The notes under the pieces are model-generated. The model did no database searches. It was not told the DNA's origin and saw only the letters and a program-made list of their open reading frames with translations. Shown one piece after another: positions 19,620 to 22,079 of a stretch of DNA of 22,079 bases. The stretch's first letter is position 1; each line of letters opens with the position of its first letter. The stretch covers positions 1-22,079 of the IMG/VR virus record IMGVR_UViG_3300025896_000207, one strand, 5' to 3'. The stretch comes from a virus. The translations under genes were made by a program, and so were the position numbers.

Positions 19620-20162
19620 TCAGTAAGCCCACGGACTTAAGAAACCTAAGGTTCTCATACTTCCCGCATTCTGCATAGCAGGTCTGCGTTTCACGAACAC
19701 ACCGTCACCTTCACGTTCAACGCCGGAGCCGCCCGCTCCCGTGTTCCCTTCAATCGTCAACACGTAACCATTCGGGAGAACGTCCGTTACGATGCCGACG
19801 TGACCGAACGGCGTAATGTTTCCGCTCGCATCATACTTAGCCCACACTTGAATATCACCAACTTCACCGTAATCAGACCGTGCTACGTGAGGAGTGCGTT
19901 CCCACAGTACACGAGAAGATTCTGTCTTAAAGAGAAGTGTCTGGGCTAAAGTCTTGCCGAACTGCTCCTTGAGCCACCGCCGGTCAACCTCACGAACACA
20001 ATACTGCACGAAGCTTACACACCACGGCTCACCCGCTGCTTTCCCGTCCACTTCCTTCTGAAACATCTCGATGAGAGGTCCTTTGTTCACGCCGGACTCC
20101 GTGACGCCGATGAACTGTGCTGCGGTTTCGATCAACATTCTTCGCTTGGTTTTCACGTTCAT
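19620..20162 (-). CDS. CHAP-domain endolysin
   Basis: A 180-residue muralytic enzyme. After a helical N-terminus (LIETAAQFIGVTESG), the CHAP (NlpC/P60-like) core has GEPWCVSFVQYC with nucleophile Cys48, GEVGDIQVW (99-107), FGHVGIV with His121, and LTIEGNTG with Glu138 and Asn140. CHAP enzymes cut amide or peptide bonds of murein. There is no signal peptide, so export would need the holin encoded just upstream. The ATG overlaps the holin-like stop (ATGA at 20159-20162). C-terminal residues after about 155 (KRRPAMQNAGSMRTLGF) complete the domain; no separate wall-binding domain. Confidence 0.85.
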   Translation of the reverse strand: MNVKTKRRMLIETAAQFIGVTESGVNKGPLIEMFQKEVDGKAAGEPWCVSFVQYCVREVDRRWLKEQFGKTLAQTLLFKTESSRVLWERTPHVARSDYGEVGDIQVWAKYDASGNITPFGHVGIVTDVLPNGYVLTIEGNTGAGGSGVEREGDGVFVKRRPAMQNAGSMRTLGFLSPWAY

Positions 20163-20395
20163 AAATTAGTCTCGCCGACTTCTTCACCTGCATGATCTCC
20201 TGCGATGCGGTCGATGCGCTTGTGTGCGCGGACTGCCGTTAACTTAGCGTCCTTAATCCCCGAGTCGACTTTACTCAGCCACCAGACTAACCGCCACGAT
20301 GCGTAAATCAGTCCGCCGAGCGAACTCAGGTTCGTGAGAATCAGTAAGCCTATAGAATAAAAAACCCAACTCGGTACTTGTTCAATTCCGTTCAT
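20159..20395 (-). CDS. Holin-like single-span membrane protein
   Basis: A 78-residue protein with GAGGAG about 6 bases before the ATG. A hydrophobic segment at about residues 9-33 (VFYSIGLLILTNLSSLGGLI) is followed by a charged helix (LSKVDSGIKDAKLTAVRAHK, RIDRIAGDHAGEEV). The size, the one span and the position immediately before, and coupled to, the endolysin fit a holin or antiholin. The layout with a C-terminal coil also resembles XhlA-type proteins. It is the first gene of the leftward lysis operon. Confidence 0.6.
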   Translation of the reverse strand: MNGIEQVPSWVFYSIGLLILTNLSSLGGLIYASWRLVWWLSKVDSGIKDAKLTAVRAHKRIDRIAGDHAGEEVGETNL

Positions 20396-20421
20396 GCAGT
20401 GCTCCTCGGAATATTTTCTCT

Positions 20422-20451
20422 TTGACTGCAGCGAAAGCGCAAGCCTAGTGT
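20422..20451 (+). promoter_or_regulatory. Possible sigma70-type promoter for the nuclease/ATPase operon
   Basis: TTGACT (20422-20427) matches the -35 consensus at 5 of 6 positions. CTAGTG or TAGTGT at 20445-20451 stands 17 or 18 bases further on as a weak -10. It lies 53 bases before the ATG at 20504, in the divergent gap after the lysis operon start. Confidence 0.35.
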
Positions 20452-20503
20452 GGTCTACTCGAAAGTTACTAAAGCAACTGTGTTTCGAGGGGAAAGTTAC
20501 ATC

Positions 20504-21532
20504 ATGAAGGTATCTGCAGACCTGTCTCAGGTCCCGCCAGAAATTGCGCGGACCGGGACTCCGAAGGAAATGCTTTCCGTTGACGAGACGGGACGTAAGC
20601 CGAAAGTCCGCATCAACTCATCGTCGCTCAGCGTAATTCACTCCTGCCCACGCAAAGCGTACTACACGTTGCACAGAAAACTTAAGGCACGGCACGAGGC
20701 TCCGGCAACACTCTTCGGGCTCGCCATTCACAAAGCACTTGAGATTTTTTATTCAGAGCCGAGGGGGAACCGCAGCATTCCGTCTAACTTCCGTGAGCAG
20801 GCCGACCTCCTAGCTTACGGTCACACACCACCGTCCGATCACTTCCTGTTTCGTGCCATTGCAGCCTTCGTGAATACTGCGGAGCCCCTTCGTGCGCTGC
20901 CTGAAACAGATAAGCGGAGTCTCGGCTCCGGTGTGTGGCTCCTCCGTAATTACTTCGAGAGCTACATCAATGATCCGTTTGAAGTGTTGTGCGATCAGAA
21001 CGGGCCAATTACGGAGCGCAGTTTCAGTATGCCCCTCTACGAAGACGAAGAACTTGAGATTGAGTACTTCGGACAGATTGACGTCGTACTGAAGAACGCA
21101 CAGACGCACGTGATTCTTCCGACGGATCACAAGACCTCAAGCATTGTCGGCTCTGACTTCTATAACAGGCTTAAGCCGAATCACCAGTACACCGGATATC
21201 TCCTTGCAGCACAGCGCATCCTCGGTCTCGACACCGACAGCTTCCTCGTGAACTGTCTGCAGGTGAAGCCGAAGCCACTCACGGCACGTGGCGGTCCGCC
21301 GCAGTTTCCGCGTCAGGTCACAAAACGTGACGCAGGTGACATTCAGGAGTTCATTGACTCAGTAGTGTGTGCAGTGCGGAACTATCTCACGTGGCGTGCT
21401 GAGGATAAGTGGCCGCTCGGTGACGTGAATGCTTGCACGATGTACGGCGGATGTTCCTTCCTCGACGTGGACGCTGCGCCTATCGGGTTACGTGAAAACA
21501 TCATCGACAGTAAATTTATTTCGGAGGTCTAA
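20504..21532 (+). CDS. Cas4/RecB-like PD-(D/E)XK nuclease
   Basis: A 342-residue protein from the ATG at 20504 with GAGGGGAAAG upstream. In order: SLSVIHSCPRKAYY (Cys48 and the typical S-x-x-xxxx-CPRK start), FGLAIHKALE (His76), FGQIDVVL (Asp193), PTDHKTSS (Asp208 and Lys210 of the D-x-K motif), and HQYTGYLLAAQ (the Q-x-x-x-Y motif, Gln228 and Tyr232). A C-terminal cysteine patch is CTMYGGC (311-317). Cas4-type proteins bind a 4Fe-4S cluster with four Cys. Here only three are placed, and the expected fourth position reads Asp (FLDVDAAP). It likely trims DNA ends for recombination or replication with the ATPase gene that follows 1 base later. Confidence 0.8.
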   Translation: MKVSADLSQVPPEIARTGTPKEMLSVDETGRKPKVRINSSSLSVIHSCPRKAYYTLHRKLKARHEAPATLFGLAIHKALEIFYSEPRGNRSIPSNFREQADLLAYGHTPPSDHFLFRAIAAFVNTAEPLRALPETDKRSLGSGVWLLRNYFESYINDPFEVLCDQNGPITERSFSMPLYEDEELEIEYFGQIDVVLKNAQTHVILPTDHKTSSIVGSDFYNRLKPNHQYTGYLLAAQRILGLDTDSFLVNCLQVKPKPLTARGGPPQFPRQVTKRDAGDIQEFIDSVVCAVRNYLTWRAEDKWPLGDVNACTMYGGCSFLDVDAAPIGLRENIIDSKFISEV

Positions 21533-21533
21533 C

Positions 21534-22079
21534 GTGCCATCACTCGATCAGATTTCAACTGCCGGGAACTTAAAGATTCTCCTTCTCGGCGCACCGGGCT
21601 CCGGGAAAACTTGCTTCGCCACATCACTGCCGACGCCAATACTTTATCTCGACTTCGACGGTAAGGTGGACTCAGCCGCACTCTTTCACAAAGCTGATCT
21701 AGAGCGCCTTAAGGCTATTGATGTCAGGACGCTCACTCGATCACTTCCCGGCGGCGCAGATCCAATTGAAGAACTCAATAAAATTATGAAAGACGAGATC
21801 GGACCGCAGCTTAAGTCCGGCGCACTTAAGTTCAAAACTCTCGTGCTCGACAGCATTAGTGCGTTCAGCACTGCGACGCTGAAGCACATCATCCGGACGA
21901 ATCCCGGCATCAAGGGTGTGGAGACTGCGCAAGGGAAGCAGCCGGACCGTCCGCACTACGGTGTGATGCTTCGCTGGTTTACTGAGTACATTCCTGCAGT
22001 CCTCGATCTGCCATGCAATGTGATCATGTGTGCACACCTTGAAACTTACAAGGATGCGAACTCCGGGATGATCATCAGG
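21534..22079 (+). CDS. RecA/Sak4-like P-loop ATPase (runs off the right edge)
   Basis: A GTG at 21534 with GGAGGT about 6 bases upstream starts an open frame of 182 codons to the window end. The P-loop is LLLGAPGSGKT (Walker A, Lys25, Thr26). LPTPILYLDFDGK follows, and KTLVLDSIS (Asp106) is Walker B. The region MCAHLETYKD near the end resembles the AHxE motif of the phage Sak4-type single-strand annealing or RecA-like ATPases. It probably acts with the adjacent nuclease in recombination. The C-terminus is not in the window, so the exact family is not fixed. Confidence 0.75.
   Translation, partial: MPSLDQISTAGNLKILLLGAPGSGKTCFATSLPTPILYLDFDGKVDSAALFHKADLERLKAIDVRTLTRSLPGGADPIEELNKIMKDEIGPQLKSGALKFKTLVLDSISAFSTATLKHIIRTNPGIKGVETAQGKQPDRPHYGVMLRWFTEYIPAVLDLPCNVIMCAHLETYKDANSGMIIR

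Overview
The window is a piece of a tailed double-stranded DNA bacteriophage (Caudoviricetes). The evidence is a large and a small terminase subunit, a portal-like protein, tail or decoration proteins, a CHAP endolysin with holin-like and spanin-like neighbours, and long runs of very small genes whose starts and stops overlap (ATGA or GTGA). Two lipoproteins with lipoboxes and a spanin-like overlapping pair point to a Gram-negative host. The host genus cannot be read from the sequence. No tRNA, rRNA or CRISPR array was seen.

Layout. (1) 1-4653, minus strand: a late packaging and structure operon read right to left, with a zinc-ribbon protein, an 18-residue-repeat tail protein, a second tail-like protein, TerS, TerL and the start of the portal. 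(2) 4654-5340: a divergent region without a convincing gene, holding a G-rich hairpin and probably promoters. (3) 5341-11336, plus strand: small, mostly unrecognised early-type genes, including a predicted outer-membrane lipoprotein, a ribbon-helix-helix protein, zinc-knuckle proteins and a pair resembling IS66 TnpA and TnpB. One small minus-strand gene sits inside this run. (4) 11353-15365: the centrepiece, a compact ubiquitin-like conjugation module in the order Ubl, E2, JAB/JAMM peptidase, E1. (5) 15387-16865: a cassette of coiled-coil and zinc-binding proteins with a different base-use style and an operator-like set of TTGTGTAA repeats. (6) 16862-18792: a GT-A glycosyltransferase followed by tiny membrane and zinc-binding proteins. 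(7) 18793-18959: a structured intergenic region with two ACGGAC-loop hairpins resembling CsrA/RsmA sites. (8) 18960-20395, minus strand: the lysis cassette. (9) 20504-22079, plus strand: a Cas4/RecB-like PD-(D/E)XK nuclease and the start of a Sak4/RecA-like P-loop ATPase, probably a recombination module.

How the genes fit together. The left operon builds and packages virions and the lysis cassette releases them. The plus-strand genes are most likely early or middle functions: host takeover, recombination and replication. The Ubl-E2-JAB-E1 cluster carries every active-site signature needed to activate a small beta-grasp protein (E1 ATP site and a cysteine), carry it (E2 cysteine) and trim or remove it (JAMM metalloprotease). 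This suggests that the phage attaches its own ubiquitin-like tag to a host or virion target. The target and purpose are not visible in the sequence.
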